DNA of 64,000 nucleotides from Streptomyces qaidamensis (GCF_001611795.1 NZ_CP015098.1:1612001-1676000), one strand, 5' to 3'. Counted from the first letter of the stretch, positions 37,011 through 46,113 are shown. Notes: generated by a model not told the origin, from the sequence alone. Program-made: numbers and translations.

Positions 37011-37104
37011 TGGTCGCGCAGTTCCCCGCGCCCCTGAGTGGGTGCAGTGAAGGTCGGTCGAGCCGCAGGGGCCCGTCCGGGGGCGTGGGGAACTGCGCGC
37101 ACCA
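37011..37104. repeat. inverted pair of interspersed GC repeats (possible terminator)
   Basis: A reverse copy TGGTCGCGCAGTTCCCCGCG (37011-37030 and on to 37037) faces a forward copy with GGGGCGTGGGGAACTGCGCG (37079-37104). They can pair over about 24 bases with few mismatches, around a 41-base loop. The pair lies between the convergent EccA-like and CBS-domain genes, so it can end both transcripts. Confidence 0.75.
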
Positions 37105-37130
37105 GTCCCCACGCGCCCGCGGCCGAACAC

Positions 37131-38207
37131 CTACGAAGCCAACGCCTCCTCGCTGCTGCGAGGCTCGGTGAGCCGAACCTCCGGCATCTCCCGGTGCGCG
37201 GGATCCCGCACCTCCCCCACCAGCAGCTCCAGCACGTCCTCCAGGGCGACCAGGCCCAGCACCTTGCCGGACGCGTCGGCGACCTGGGCCAGGTGCGTCG
37301 CCGCCCGCCGCATCACCGTGAGGGCGTCGTCGAGAGGCAGCTCGGGCCGCAGGGTCGTCATCGGGCGCCACAGGTGCTGCGGGACGGCCCGGTCCGAGTC
37401 CTCCGCGTCGAGGACGTCCTTGACGTGCAGGTAGCCCATGAACGCACCGGTGTCCGCGGCGACCGGGAACCGGGAGTATCCCGTGCGGGCCGTGAGCTCG
37501 ACGATGCGCCCGGGCGTGACCGACGGGCTGACCGTGACCAGGGACTCCCGCTTCAGCAGGACGTCCGTCACCGGGCGGGAGCCCAGTTCCAGGGCGTCCT
37601 CCAGGCGTTCGGCCTCCTCGGGGTCGAGCAGGCCCGCCTGACCGGCGTCCTCCACCAGCCGGTTGAGCTGCTCGCTGGTGAAGACGGCCTCGACCTCGTC
37701 CTTGGGCTCGACGTGGAAGAGCCGCAGGATGCCCTGCGAGACCGCGCCGAGGGCGGCGGTGATGGGCTTGCAGAAGCGGGCGAACCAGACCAGGCCGGGG
37801 CTGAGCCACAGCGCGGCCTTCTCCGGCGCCGCCATCGCCAGGTTCTTCGGGACCATCTCACCGATGACGAGGTGGAAGAAGACCACCGCGGCCAGCGCGA
37901 TGACGTAGGTGAGCGGGTGGATCACGCCGTGCGGCAGGTGGATCCACTCGAAGACCGGCTCCAGCAGGTGTGCGACCGTCGGTTCGGCGACCGCGCCGAG
38001 GGTGAGGGAGCAGATGGTGATGCCGAACTGGGCCGCCGCCATCATCTGCGGCAGCCGTTCGAGACCGTAGAGGACCTGCCGGGAGCGGGCGGTGCCTAGC
38101 GGTTCGATCTGGCTGCGGCGTACGGAGACCAGCGCGAACTCGGCGCCGACGAAGAAGCCGTTGGCGAGCACGAGCAGCGCGGCGAAGAGAAGCTGGAGCA
38201 CGCTCAT
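37131..38207 (-). CDS. CNNM/CorC-type membrane protein with CBS domains (shorter paralog)
   Basis: 358 aa from ATG 38207. Residues 1-190 are a DUF21/CNNM membrane domain (LLVLANGFFVGAEFALVSVRR; GITICSLTLGAVAEPTV; FFHLVIGEMVPKNLA). Two CBS domains follow (PVTDVLLKRESLVTVSPSV; LGLVALEDVLELLVGEVRD). No C-terminal CorC_HlyC domain is visible. The family is linked to Mg2+ efflux and cobalt resistance. The start overlaps the stop of the longer paralog by 4 bases, so the two are co-translated and may heterodimerise. Confidence 0.92.
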   Translation of the reverse strand: MSVLQLLFAALLVLANGFFVGAEFALVSVRRSQIEPLGTARSRQVLYGLERLPQMMAAAQFGITICSLTLGAVAEPTVAHLLEPVFEWIHLPHGVIHPLTYVIALAAVVFFHLVIGEMVPKNLAMAAPEKAALWLSPGLVWFARFCKPITAALGAVSQGILRLFHVEPKDEVEAVFTSEQLNRLVEDAGQAGLLDPEEAERLEDALELGSRPVTDVLLKRESLVTVSPSVTPGRIVELTARTGYSRFPVAADTGAFMGYLHVKDVLDAEDSDRAVPQHLWRPMTTLRPELPLDDALTVMRRAATHLAQVADASGKVLGLVALEDVLELLVGEVRDPAHREMPEVRLTEPRSSEEALAS

Positions 38208-39538
38208 CGGACGGCCTCCGCCAGGGAGACCACCGGGGCGGTCCGCACCAGCCGGACCCGTTCCGCGCGGTAGTGGCCGACCTGGCGCACCGCCAGCCGC
38301 CAGCCGGGCAGCTCCGCCTTGTCGCCGACGGCCGGGATACGGCCCAGCAGGTCGGCGATCAGGCCGGCGACGGTCTCGTACGGGCCCTCGGGCACGTCGA
38401 GGCCTATGCGCTGCAGGACATCGACCCGGCAGCTGCCGTCGACGTCCCAGGCGGGCCTGCCGTCCTCCGGCGGCGCGGCGGCCAGCTCGGGCAGGTCGTG
38501 TCCGTCGTGCTCGTCGCGGACCTCGCCGACGAGTTCCTCGACGATGTCCTCCAGGGTGACGACACCGGCGGTGCCGCCGTACTCGTCGACGACGACCGCG
38601 ATGGGCTGCTCGCTGCGCAGGCGGGCGAGGAGCGGCCGAACGGGCAGCGTCTCGGGGACCAGTAGCGCCGGGCGGGCGATGTGGCCGACGGGGGTGCGCA
38701 GCCGGTCCCGGACGGGGACGGCCAGGGCGTCCTTGAGGTGGGCCATGCCGACGACCTCGTCGATCTTCTCCCGGTAGACCGGGAAGCGGGACAGGCCGGT
38801 GGCGCGCGTCAGGTTGACGACGTCCTCGGCGGTGGCCGAGGACTGCAGGGCGCTGACCTTCACGCGCGGCGTCATCACGTGCTGCGCGGTGAGTTCGCCC
38901 AGCGACAGGGTCCGGACGAACAGGTCGGCCGTGTCCTGCTCCAGGGCGCCGGCCCGGGCCGAGTGGCGGGCCAGGGAGACGAGCTCGCCGGGGGTGCGGG
39001 CGGAGGCCAGCTCCGCGGTGGGTTCGATGCCCAGGGCGCGCACGAGCCGGTTGGCGACGGCGTTGAGGCCGGCGATGACCGGGCGGAACAGCCGGGCGAA
39101 GACGTGCTGCGGGCCCGCGACGAAACGCGCGACCTGCAGCGGCCGGGACACCGCCCAGTTCTTGGGCAGCAGCTCGCCGATCACCATCTGCACGGCGGAG
39201 GCCAGCAGCATGCCGACGACGACGGTGACACCGGAGACGGCTCCCTCGGGGATACCGATCGAGGTGAACGGGCCGTGCAGCAGCTCGGCGAGCGCCGGTT
39301 CGGCGAGCATGCCGACGACGAGCGAGGTGATGGTGATGCCGAGCTGGGTGCCCGAGAGCTGGAAGGACAGTTCCCTGAGTGATTCGACGACCCGGTGGGC
39401 GCGCCGGTCGCCTTCGGCGGCGGCCTTCTCGGCCTCCGCCCGCTCGACCGTCACAAGTCCGAACTCGGCCGCCACGAAGAATCCGTTGGCGAGAATCAGC
39501 AGGAACGCGGCTGCCAGGAGCAGCAGGGGGGTGGTCAT
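38204..39538 (-). CDS. CNNM/CorC-type membrane protein with CBS and CorC_HlyC domains
   Basis: 444 aa from ATG 39538. DUF21 membrane domain (LLILANGFFVAAEFGLVTVE; GITITSLVVGMLAEPAL; MVIGELLPKNWAVS), a CBS pair (HVMTPRVKVSALQSSATAED; AVVVDEYGGTAGVVTLEDIV) and a C-terminal CorC_HlyC domain (GSCRVDVLQRIGLDV, PGWRLAVRQV). Role: probable divalent cation (Mg2+/Co2+) export or its regulation. It is the first gene of the pair, behind a structured 243-bp leader region. Confidence 0.93.
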   Translation of the reverse strand: MTTPLLLLAAAFLLILANGFFVAAEFGLVTVERAEAEKAAAEGDRRAHRVVESLRELSFQLSGTQLGITITSLVVGMLAEPALAELLHGPFTSIGIPEGAVSGVTVVVGMLLASAVQMVIGELLPKNWAVSRPLQVARFVAGPQHVFARLFRPVIAGLNAVANRLVRALGIEPTAELASARTPGELVSLARHSARAGALEQDTADLFVRTLSLGELTAQHVMTPRVKVSALQSSATAEDVVNLTRATGLSRFPVYREKIDEVVGMAHLKDALAVPVRDRLRTPVGHIARPALLVPETLPVRPLLARLRSEQPIAVVVDEYGGTAGVVTLEDIVEELVGEVRDEHDGHDLPELAAAPPEDGRPAWDVDGSCRVDVLQRIGLDVPEGPYETVAGLIADLLGRIPAVGDKAELPGWRLAVRQVGHYRAERVRLVRTAPVVSLAEAVR

Positions 39539-39604
39539 GGTGCCGCCGCCTCCACACGGTCGCGAACCTCGACTACGAGGTCCGCGCTATGTCGGCAGGG
39601 GGCG

Positions 39605-39675
39605 GCGCAGGTACTGCAGGACGATCCGTCCATCGCCGGAGGGGGTCACTCCTCGGTTAGCAGGAGCCTCTGCGC
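39605..39675 (-). promoter_or_regulatory. structured leader candidate before the CNNM pair
   Basis: On the minus strand GCGCAG (39675-39670) can pair with CTGCGC (39610-39605), enclosing a GAGG/CTCC-type hairpin and a GGACG-GAT-CGTCC hairpin, which gives a three-way junction about 70 nt long. A GAGGCTCCT core is reminiscent of the M-box Mg2+ riboswitch, but the rest does not fit well. Given a downstream cation transporter, an ion-sensing leader is possible but unproven. Confidence 0.3.
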
Positions 39676-39694
39676 ACCGGTCGGGGCGACAGAA

Positions 39695-39721
39695 GCGGAG
39701 GCGCATCCATCACGCCTCCGC
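39695..39721 (-). terminator. terminator after the PH-like membrane gene
   Basis: A perfect 9-bp stem GCGGAGGCG/CGCCTCCGC with a 9-base loop, followed on the minus strand by TTCTGT. It lies 63 bp downstream of the stop at 39784 and would end the hisE-hisG transcript before the CNNM promoter. Confidence 0.7.
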
Positions 39722-39783
39722 CAACAGATTAATCAAGACATGGCCCGGTACGGCAGTGGTGGCCGCCCGGAGGATCCCGCGAG

Positions 39784-40239
39784 TCAGCCCTGATGCCGTT
39801 CGGGGCCCGCCGCGGAACGGGCCTCGACCAGCGCCCGCAGCGCCCGGGCGTCGGCGATCGCACGCTGCTTGGCCAGGCCCGGCTGGATGCCCAGAGCAGG
39901 CAGGCTGGTGCCGTCGCTGAGGTTGAGGAACACCCAGGGGTCACCCGGCCGGAGGGTCACCTGGAGGATCTCCGCCCACTCCAGCCGGCGCTTGTTCGTG
40001 AGATTGACGACAGTGACGCCGTCCTCGTCGACGACGACCTTGGGACGCGCCAGGAGCAGCAGCACGGCGTCCAGCAGGAGTGCCGTGAAGATGAAGCTGA
40101 CGCGCTCGCCGGGGCTGAGCTGCTTCAGCAGCATCGCGACCGCCGTGATCACCACGAAGATGGCGACGGCCGCGGTGAGCAGCACCACGCGGGTGCTGCC
40201 CGGCCGGAACGTGACGGGCAGGGTGGGCAGATCGGTCAT
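39784..40239 (-). CDS. PH-domain-like membrane protein
   Basis: 151 aa. ATG 40239 with GAGGGG ten bases upstream is preferred over a GTG nine bases earlier. Two hydrophobic helices (VVLLTAAVAIFVVITAVAML; FIFTALLLDAVLLLLA) precede a PH-like segment, VVVDEDGVTVVNLTNKRRLEWAEILQV, common to actinobacterial bacterial-PH proteins. Function unknown. It follows hisG by 14 bp, so is probably co-transcribed with hisE and hisG; this position next to hisG is common in Streptomyces. Confidence 0.85.
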   Translation of the reverse strand: MTDLPTLPVTFRPGSTRVVLLTAAVAIFVVITAVAMLLKQLSPGERVSFIFTALLLDAVLLLLARPKVVVDEDGVTVVNLTNKRRLEWAEILQVTLRPGDPWVFLNLSDGTSLPALGIQPGLAKQRAIADARALRALVEARSAAGPERHQG

Positions 40240-40253
40240 CTCGCGCACGCCCC

Positions 40254-41102
40254 TCAGAGACGGCAGGCGTGGATGGCCGTGGTCAGGATGGCCCGGGCGC
40301 CGATGTCGTACAGGTCGTCCATGATCCGCTGGGCTTCCTTGGCCGGGACCATGGCGCGGACGGCGACCCAGCCCTCGTTGTGCAGCGGAGAGACGGTCGG
40401 GGACTCCAGGCCGGGCGTGAGGGCGACGGCCTTCTCCAGCTGCTCGACGCGGCAGTCGTAGTCCATCATCACGTACGTCCGGGCGACCAGGACGCCCTGG
40501 AGGCGGCGCAGGAACTGCTGGACCTTGAGGTCGTCGGCGTCCGCGCCGGTGCGGCGGATCACGACGGCCTCGGACTTCATGATCGGCTCGCCGGCGACCT
40601 CCAGGCCCGCGTTGCGCAGCGAGGTGCCGGTCTCGACGACGTCGGCGATGACCTGGGCGACGCCGAGCTGGATGGCGGTCTCGACGGCACCGTCGAGGTG
40701 GACGACGGAGGCGTCGATGCCTGCCTCGGCGAGGTGCGCCGCGACGATGCCCTCGTAGGAGGTGGCGACGGTCTTGCCGGCCAGGTCCGCCAGGCCGCTG
40801 ATCGTGCCGGGCTTGGCGGCGTAGTGGAAGGTGGAGCGGGCGAAGCCGAGGGCGAGGATCTCCTCGGCTTCGGCGCCGGAGTCGATGAGCAGGTCCCGGC
40901 CGGTGAGGCCGATGTCCAGCTGCCCGGAGGCGACGTAGATCGCGATGTCGCGGGGGCGGAGGTAGAAGAACTCGACCTCGTTCACCGGGTCGACGATCCG
41001 CAGTTCCTTGGACTCCCGGCGCTGCTGGTAGCCGGCCTCATGCAGCATCTCCGCCGCAGGGCCGGACAGGGAACCCTTGTTGGGGACGGCGATGCGCAGC
41101 AT
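40254..41102 (-). CDS. hisG: ATP phosphoribosyltransferase
   Basis: 282 aa, the long HisG form with a C-terminal regulatory domain. LRIAVPNKGSLSGPAAEML is the start; LDIGLTGRDLLIDSG and VVETGTSLRNAGLEV (PRPP-binding) are characteristic. It catalyses the first step of histidine synthesis and is feedback inhibited by histidine through the C-terminal domain. It lies 45 bp after hisE, the usual actinobacterial pairing separate from the main his operon. Confidence 0.97.
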   Translation of the reverse strand: MLRIAVPNKGSLSGPAAEMLHEAGYQQRRESKELRIVDPVNEVEFFYLRPRDIAIYVASGQLDIGLTGRDLLIDSGAEAEEILALGFARSTFHYAAKPGTISGLADLAGKTVATSYEGIVAAHLAEAGIDASVVHLDGAVETAIQLGVAQVIADVVETGTSLRNAGLEVAGEPIMKSEAVVIRRTGADADDLKVQQFLRRLQGVLVARTYVMMDYDCRVEQLEKAVALTPGLESPTVSPLHNEGWVAVRAMVPAKEAQRIMDDLYDIGARAILTTAIHACRL

Positions 41103-41147
41103 GAGGTCGGCTTCCTTTGCGTGGTGTGGGACGGGAACGGGTGCGGC

Positions 41148-41420
41148 TCAGAGGTGGGCGTAGACGTCGTCGAGGGAGATGCCGCGGGCGACCATCATCA
41201 CCTGGACGTGGTACAGCAGCTGCGAGATCTCCTCGGCGGCGGCTTCCTTGCCCTCGTACTCGGCGGCCATCCACACCTCGGCGGCCTCTTCGACGACCTT
41301 CTTGCCGATGGCGTGGACGCCCTTCTCGACCAGTTCTGCGGTGCGGGAAGTGGCGGGATCGCCCTGGGCGGCCTTGTGCTGGAGCTCGGTGAAGAGCTCC
41401 TCGAACGTCTTCTTGGACAT
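41148..41420 (-). CDS. hisE: phosphoribosyl-ATP diphosphatase
   Basis: 90 aa. The MazG-like HisE motifs [20 protein letters not shown] and [19 protein letters not shown] (acidic metal-binding helices) are plain. It removes pyrophosphate from phosphoribosyl-ATP in step two of histidine synthesis. It stands alone rather than fused to HisI, and is upstream of hisG in the same direction. Confidence 0.97.
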   Translation of the reverse strand: MSKKTFEELFTELQHKAAQGDPATSRTAELVEKGVHAIGKKVVEEAAEVWMAAEYEGKEAAAEEISQLLYHVQVMMVARGISLDDVYAHL

Positions 41421-41454
41421 GGTGACGCTCAGCCTATGCCACAGGTGGCTTCCG

Positions 41455-41940
41455 TCAGCGCCAGGGTTCGGATACTGAGCGGAGGGTGGCCGCGGTCGCC
41501 ACCGCCGCCGTCACCGCCTCGTGTCCCTTGTCCTCGTTGGAGCCCTCGATGCCGGCGCGGTCCAGGGCCTGCTCCTCGGTGTCGCAGGTGAGCACGCCGA
41601 AGCCGACGGGGACGCCGGTGTCGACGGAGACCTGGGTGAGGCCCTGGGTCACGCCCTGGCACACGTACTCGAAGTGGGGGGTTCCGCCGCGGATGACGAC
41701 GCCGAGGGCGACGATCGCGTCGTAGCCGCGGCCCGCGAGGACCTTGGCGACGACCGGAAGCTCCCAGCTGCCGGGTACCCGGAGCAGGGTCGGCTCGTCG
41801 ATGCCCAGGTCGTGCAGGGCGCGCAGGGCGCCGTCCACCAGTCCGTCCATCACCTTCTCGTGCCACTGTGCCGCGATGACGGCGACCCGGAGGTCACCCA
41901 CGTTGCGTACGGACAGCTCCGGTGCACCCTTGCCGCTCAC
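41455..41940 (-). CDS. ribH: 6,7-dimethyl-8-ribityllumazine synthase
   Basis: 161 aa from GTG 41940. Signatures: [55 protein letters not shown] and [18 protein letters not shown]. It condenses the butanone phosphate from RibBA with the pyrimidine intermediate; it forms 60-mer or pentameric shells in known cases. It lies 20 bp after ribBA in the riboswitch-led operon. Confidence 0.97.
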   Translation of the reverse strand: MSGKGAPELSVRNVGDLRVAVIAAQWHEKVMDGLVDGALRALHDLGIDEPTLLRVPGSWELPVVAKVLAGRGYDAIVALGVVIRGGTPHFEYVCQGVTQGLTQVSVDTGVPVGFGVLTCDTEEQALDRAGIEGSNEDKGHEAVTAAVATAATLRSVSEPWR

Positions 41941-41960
41941 GTTGCTCCTCTAGTGCTCTG

Positions 41961-43301
41961 TTACTGGTTGCCGCAGGCCGGCACGGTGGTCGTGTCCAGC
42001 CAGGGCAGGTCGTGGCCCATCCGGTCCCGCTTGGTGCGCAGGTAGCGGAGGTTGTGCTCGCCGGCGTTCACGGGCATCGGCACACGGGCCTTGACCGCGA
42101 TGCCGTGGCGGACGAGCGCGTCGGTCTTGTCGGGGTTGTTGGTCAGCAGCCGGACGCCGCGCACGCCGAGGTCGGCGAGGATCTGCGCGCCGGCGGCGTA
42201 GTCGCGGGCGTCGGCGGGCAGGCCGAGCTCCAGGTTGGCGTCGAGGGTGTCGCGGCCGCGTTCCTGGAGTTCGTAGGCGCGCAGCTTGGACATCAGGCCG
42301 ATGCCGCGGCCCTCGTGTCCGCGCAGGTACACCACGACGCCACGGCCCTCTTCCTGGATGCGGGCGAGGGAGGCGTCGAGCTGAGGGCCACAGTCGCAGC
42401 GGGCCGAGCCGAAGACGTCGCCGGTGAGGCATTCGGAGTGGACGCGGACGAGAACGTCCTGGCCGTCGCCGATCTCGCCGTGCACCAGGGCGACGTGCTC
42501 GACGCCGTCGACCGTGGAGCGGTAGCCGTGGGCGGTGAAGGTGCCGTGGGCGGTGGGCAGTTGGGTCCTGGCCTCGCGGCGGACGGTGGGTTCGCTGCTG
42601 CGGCGGTAGGCGATCAGGTCCTCGATGGAGATGATCGTCAGGCCGTGCTTGCGGGCGAAGGGGATCAGCTCGGGCAGGCGCAGCATGGTGCCGTCCTCAC
42701 CGGCGATCTCGACGATCGCGCCGGCCGGGCGCAGGCCCGCGAGTCGGGCGAGGTCGACGGCGGCCTCGGTGTGGCCGTTGCGGGTGAGGACCCCGCCGGG
42801 CCGGGCGCGCAGCGGGAAGATGTGGCCGGGGCGGACGAAGTCGTCGGGCCCGCAGACACCGTCGGCGAGCAGCCGGAGCGTGGTGGCGCGGTCGGAGGCG
42901 GAGATGCCGGTGGTCACGCCGTACGCGGCGGAGGCGTCGACGGAGACCGTGAACGCGGTCTTCATCGACTCGGTGTTGTCCTCGACCATCTGCGGGAGGT
43001 TCAGCCGGTCCAGTTCGTCGCCCTCCATGGGGGCGCAGATCAGGCCGCGGCACTCGCTCATCATGAAGGCGACGATCTCGGGGGTCGCCGTCTCGGCGGC
43101 GATGACGAGGTCGCCCTCGTTCTCCCGGTCCTCGTCGTCGACGACCACGACGGGGCGGCCGGCCGCGATGTCGGCGATCGCCTGTTCGACGGGGTCTAGC
43201 GCGAAGGTCTCGACGTCGTCGGTGCTGTACAGGGCGGTGGTCGAGGGGGTGGCGCGAAGCGCCTCGTTCAGGGTGGTGGCGGGTGACGGGCGGGCACTCA
43301 T
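41961..43301 (-). CDS. ribBA: bifunctional DHBP synthase/GTP cyclohydrolase II
   Basis: 446 aa. The N-terminal RibB half has [20 protein letters not shown] and [20 protein letters not shown]. The C-terminal RibA half has the zinc cysteines in [20 protein letters not shown] and the arginine motif [12 protein letters not shown]. It makes both riboflavin precursors from ribulose-5-phosphate and GTP; rpe, at the far end of this window, also makes pentose phosphates but is unlinked. ATG 43301 overlaps the ribM stop by 4 bases. Confidence 0.97.
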   Translation of the reverse strand: MSARPSPATTLNEALRATPSTTALYSTDDVETFALDPVEQAIADIAAGRPVVVVDDEDRENEGDLVIAAETATPEIVAFMMSECRGLICAPMEGDELDRLNLPQMVEDNTESMKTAFTVSVDASAAYGVTTGISASDRATTLRLLADGVCGPDDFVRPGHIFPLRARPGGVLTRNGHTEAAVDLARLAGLRPAGAIVEIAGEDGTMLRLPELIPFARKHGLTIISIEDLIAYRRSSEPTVRREARTQLPTAHGTFTAHGYRSTVDGVEHVALVHGEIGDGQDVLVRVHSECLTGDVFGSARCDCGPQLDASLARIQEEGRGVVVYLRGHEGRGIGLMSKLRAYELQERGRDTLDANLELGLPADARDYAAGAQILADLGVRGVRLLTNNPDKTDALVRHGIAVKARVPMPVNAGEHNLRYLRTKRDRMGHDLPWLDTTTVPACGNQ

Positions 43302-43939
43302 GCCGGCGCTCCTTCCAGGGTGGGCCGCGCGGCCTGACGCGAGCGCAGCCACCAGTCGCGCAGGCCCCACAGGACGAGCGCGCCGTAGATGACGTAGACG
43401 AAGCCGGAGAAGGCGTAGCCGTTGGCGAAGTTGAGGGGCACGCCGACGAGGTCGACGAGCAGCCAGGCGAACCAGAACTCGACCATGCCGCGCGCCTGGG
43501 CGTACATGGCGACGATGGTGCCGACGAAGATGTAGGCGTCCGGCCAGGGGTCCCAGGACAGGGTCGGGTACGCCTTGAAGAGCAGCGCCACCGCGACCGT
43601 GCCCGCGGCGGCCGCCGCGGCCATCACCGCGCGCTCGCGCCAGGTGGCGAACCGGACGGCGATGTGACCGTCCTCGCCCTGCTCCTTGCCGCGCTGCCAC
43701 TGCCACCAGCCGTAGACGGCGACGAGCACGACGACCGCCTGCTTGCCCGCGCTGCCGGTCAGATGCCCGAAGAAGGCCCCGAAGAGGATGAGGCCGGCCA
43801 GGAACTGCACGGGCCAGGTCCAGATGGAGCGCCGCCAGCCGAGGGCGAGGGCGACGAGGCCGAAGAGGTTGCCGACCATGTCGGACCAGAGGATGTGCTG
43901 GCCGAAGACGACGAACGCCTCGGAGTTCAGCGAGTTCAC
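43298..43939 (-). CDS. ribM: PnuC-family riboflavin transporter RibM
   Basis: 213 aa from GTG 43939, which overlaps the ribE stop (GTGA). PnuC-like membrane protein with about seven helices; [13 protein letters not shown] motif appears as [15 protein letters not shown], and [20 protein letters not shown] and [15 protein letters not shown] follow. Within a rib operon, such proteins are the riboflavin facilitators of actinobacteria. Flavin salvage under riboswitch control is expected. Confidence 0.93.
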   Translation of the reverse strand: MNSLNSEAFVVFGQHILWSDMVGNLFGLVALALGWRRSIWTWPVQFLAGLILFGAFFGHLTGSAGKQAVVVLVAVYGWWQWQRGKEQGEDGHIAVRFATWRERAVMAAAAAAGTVAVALLFKAYPTLSWDPWPDAYIFVGTIVAMYAQARGMVEFWFAWLLVDLVGVPLNFANGYAFSGFVYVIYGALVLWGLRDWWLRSRQAARPTLEGAPA

Positions 43940-44544
43940 CGGGTCGCCCCCTGCGCGCGGTCGCCCAGCATCCGCTCGACGTACTTGGCGATGACGTCCA
44001 CTTCGAGGTTGACCGGGTCGCCGGGCTGCTTGTGGCCGAGCGTGGTCAGGTCGAGGGTGGTCGGGATGAGGCTGACGGTGAAGTGGTCGGGGCCGGCGTC
44101 GACGACCGTGAGGCTGATGCCGTCGACGGTGATGGAGCCCTTCTCGACCACGTACCGGGTGAGGTCGGCGGGCAGGGAGATCTTCACGATCTCCCAGTTC
44201 TGCGAGGGCTTGCGCTCCAGGATCTCGCCGGTGCCGTCCACATGGCCCTGCACGATGTGCCCGCCGAGGCGTTCGCCGACGGCCATGGGGCGTTCGAGGT
44301 TGACCCGGGAGCCGGCCGTGAGGGCGCCGAGGCTGGAGCGGTTCAGCGTCTCGGCCATGACGTCGGCGGTGAATTCGTCGCCTTCGTGGTCGACGACCGT
44401 GAGGCAGACGCCGTTCACGGCGATCGAATCGCCGTGCTTGGCGCCTTCGGTGACGACCGGGCCTCGCAGGCGGAAGCGACAGGCGTCGTCGAGGGTCTCG
44501 ACGGCGGTGACCTCGCCCAGCTCTTCGACGATTCCGGTGAACAC
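43936..44544 (-). CDS. ribE: riboflavin synthase alpha chain
   Basis: 202 aa from GTG 44544, with AGGAGGA nine bases before. Two tandem lumazine-binding domains: [12 protein letters not shown] with [13 protein letters not shown], then [14 protein letters not shown] with [13 protein letters not shown]. It dismutates lumazine to riboflavin. It is the first gene after the FMN riboswitch, so intracellular FMN should shut off the whole operon. Confidence 0.97.
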   Translation of the reverse strand: MFTGIVEELGEVTAVETLDDACRFRLRGPVVTEGAKHGDSIAVNGVCLTVVDHEGDEFTADVMAETLNRSSLGALTAGSRVNLERPMAVGERLGGHIVQGHVDGTGEILERKPSQNWEIVKISLPADLTRYVVEKGSITVDGISLTVVDAGPDHFTVSLIPTTLDLTTLGHKQPGDPVNLEVDVIAKYVERMLGDRAQGATR

Positions 44545-44689
44545 TTCCCGGGTCCTCCTGCCTCTTCGGGCACGGACTCCGGGGCTGTCGATGACGACAG
44601 AAGTACGAGCAGGGACACCGAGGACGACGCCGGACGGAGTCCGCCACAGGGGACGGACTTCTGGGCGGCGCGCACGAATGCCCGCTCGC

Positions 44690-44820
44690 CGCGCACTGCC
44701 TCCCATCCGGACTTTAACCGTCGGTCCAGGAATTTCACCTGGTCAACCGGCCGCTGGAGGCGACCGGGTCGCGGACTGTAACCGCCGGTTCGGACTTTCA
44801 CCGACCCCGGAGTGCGCTGC
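44690..44820 (-). ncRNA. FMN riboswitch (RFN element)
   Basis: On the minus strand, the RFN core is complete: GGGGTCGGTGAAAGTCCG and ACCGGCGGTTACAGTCCGC, then GTGAAATTCCTGGACCGAC and GGTTAAAGTCCGGATGGGAG. The helix P1 is GCGCACT (44818-44812) with AGTGCGC (44697-44691). About 146 bases separate it from the ribE GTG; the expression platform was not resolved, but translational or antitermination control by FMN is expected. Confidence 0.97.
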
Positions 44821-44964
44821 TACTGGTACAGGGCCAGTGTGCCACGCCTGATCGACGTTCAAAGGGGCGGAGTGTGTGGGCTGCCTCACAGGCAGCGCCT
44901 CCACCCTTACCCAGCGCGACGAGCGCCCCAACTCCCGCACCTCCCGGCCCCCTTGAGGTCACGC

Positions 44965-45009
44965 ATTGGTACACACCTATTGACGAGGTGGTCTAGTCCT
45001 TTCTAAGGT
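44965..45009 (+). promoter_or_regulatory. chitinase-type dre promoter without a chitinase
   Basis: ATTGGTACACACC at 44965 and GGTGGTCTAGTCCTTT at 44987-45002 mirror the two dre-like repeats before the window's chitinase. They overlap TTGACG (44980-44985), an 18-bp spacer and TAAGGT (45004-45009). The next plus-strand gene is the ECF41 sigma factor, starting 115 bp on. A 6-bp hairpin, GACGGC/GCCGTC, sits between them at about 45058-45077. Confidence 0.65.
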
Positions 45010-45123
45010 CAACGCCTGGCTCGGCTCGACCTCACTGACCGGCCCGGCGGCGGTGACGACGGCCCTTGCCCGCCGTCGGGCCTTCCCACGCCGCGCGCAC
45101 GGTGTTCTGGCAGGGTGAGTCGT

Positions 45124-46011
45124 ATGACCACGACGATCGCCGACGAGTTCGAGATCCACCGGCGCCGGATGTTCTCACTCGCCTACCGGCTCCTGGGCTC
45201 CGCCGAGGAGGCCGAGGACGCGGTCCAGGACGCGTATCTGCGCTTCAGCGGAGCCGACCGGGCCGGAATCGAGCAGCCGGCGGCCTGGCTCGCCAAGGTC
45301 GTCACGAACCTCTGCCTGAACCGGCTGACCTCCGCAAGGGCCCGCCGCGAGCAGTACGTCGGGACCTGGCTGCCCGAGCCGGTGGTCACCGGGGACGGCA
45401 CGCTCGGTCCCTTGGAGTCGGCCGAGCAGCGGGACGCCGTGTCGATGGCGATGCTGGTGCTGCTGGAGCGGCTGACACCGACCGAGCGGGCGGTGTACGT
45501 GCTGCGGGAGGCGTTCGGGTACGGGCACCGGGAGATCGCGGGGGTGCTGGATCTGAGCGAGGCGAACTGCCGCCAGCTGTACCGGCGGGCCGCGCAGCGG
45601 GTGGGTGAGCCGCGGGCCCGGTTCGAGCCCGCGTCCGAGCAGCAGGAGGAGCTGGTCACGTCGTTCATCACCGCGGCCCGCGAGGGTGATCTGGCCGGGC
45701 TGGAGAAACTGCTCGCGACGGAGGCGACCTGGTGGAGCGACGGCGGCGGCAAGGTCACCGCCGCGCGGTGGCCGATCGAGGGCGGGCAGAGGATCGCCCA
45801 CTTCCTGGCGGGTGGGGGCCCGAAGTTCGCGGCGGGCCTGGACTTCACGCCGGTGGAGGTCAACGGAGCGGCCGGGCTGGCCACCTGGGCGGGCGACACC
45901 CTGGTGGGGCTGGCGGCGATCGAGGTGCGCGAGGGGCTGGTCGCGGGGGTGCGGGCCGTGGTCAACCCGGAGAAGCTGGCGTTCGCGCGGCGTCAGCTCA
46001 CCCGGGCGTAG
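45124..46011 (+). CDS. ECF41-family sigma factor with SnoaL-like C-terminal domain
   Basis: 295 aa from ATG 45124. Region 2 is FEIHRRRMFSLAYRLLGSAE with DAVQDAYLRF; region 4 is LTPTERAVYVLREAFGYGHR and LDLSEANCRQLYRRA. The C-terminal SnoaL-like extension carries the ECF41 marks WLPEPVV and TWWSDGGGKVTAAR and ends NPEKLAFARRQL. ECF41 sigma factors have no anti-sigma; this C-terminal domain regulates them. They usually control a neighbouring oxidoreductase, epimerase or decarboxylase gene, matched here by the NAD(P)-binding gene 102 bp on. Confidence 0.93.
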   Translation: MTTTIADEFEIHRRRMFSLAYRLLGSAEEAEDAVQDAYLRFSGADRAGIEQPAAWLAKVVTNLCLNRLTSARARREQYVGTWLPEPVVTGDGTLGPLESAEQRDAVSMAMLVLLERLTPTERAVYVLREAFGYGHREIAGVLDLSEANCRQLYRRAAQRVGEPRARFEPASEQQEELVTSFITAAREGDLAGLEKLLATEATWWSDGGGKVTAARWPIEGGQRIAHFLAGGGPKFAAGLDFTPVEVNGAAGLATWAGDTLVGLAAIEVREGLVAGVRAVVNPEKLAFARRQLTRA

Positions 46012-46027
46012 GACCGCCGGGCGCGTC

Positions 46028-46054
46028 TGTCACATTCCGCGGGGGGTGTTCGGT
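46028..46054 (+). promoter_or_regulatory. ECF41-type promoter
   Basis: TGTCACA (46028-46034), a 16-bp spacer and CGGT (46051-46054) match the ECF41 promoter form TGTCACA-N16-CGTC, with one difference in the -10 element. It is placed in the gap between the sigma gene and the NAD(P)-binding gene, the standard site. Confidence 0.7.
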
Positions 46055-46113
46055 CCTAGCTGGCGTGGGGCGCTCCGTCCGGGAGCGCCGGGCGTCGGAA
46101 GGGACTGAACAGC

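Noticed and set aside
34775..37171. 798-codon plus-strand frame overlapping the EccA-like gene
   Set aside because: It is a frame-shifted reading of the EccA-like gene; the real frame has Walker A and B motifs.
39605..39675. Definite M-box riboswitch call
   Set aside because: Only a GAGGCTCCT core fits; the long conserved M-box helices are not seen.
39541..39783. Gene in the CNNM leader gap
   Set aside because: No frame with a ribosome site; only hairpins are visible.
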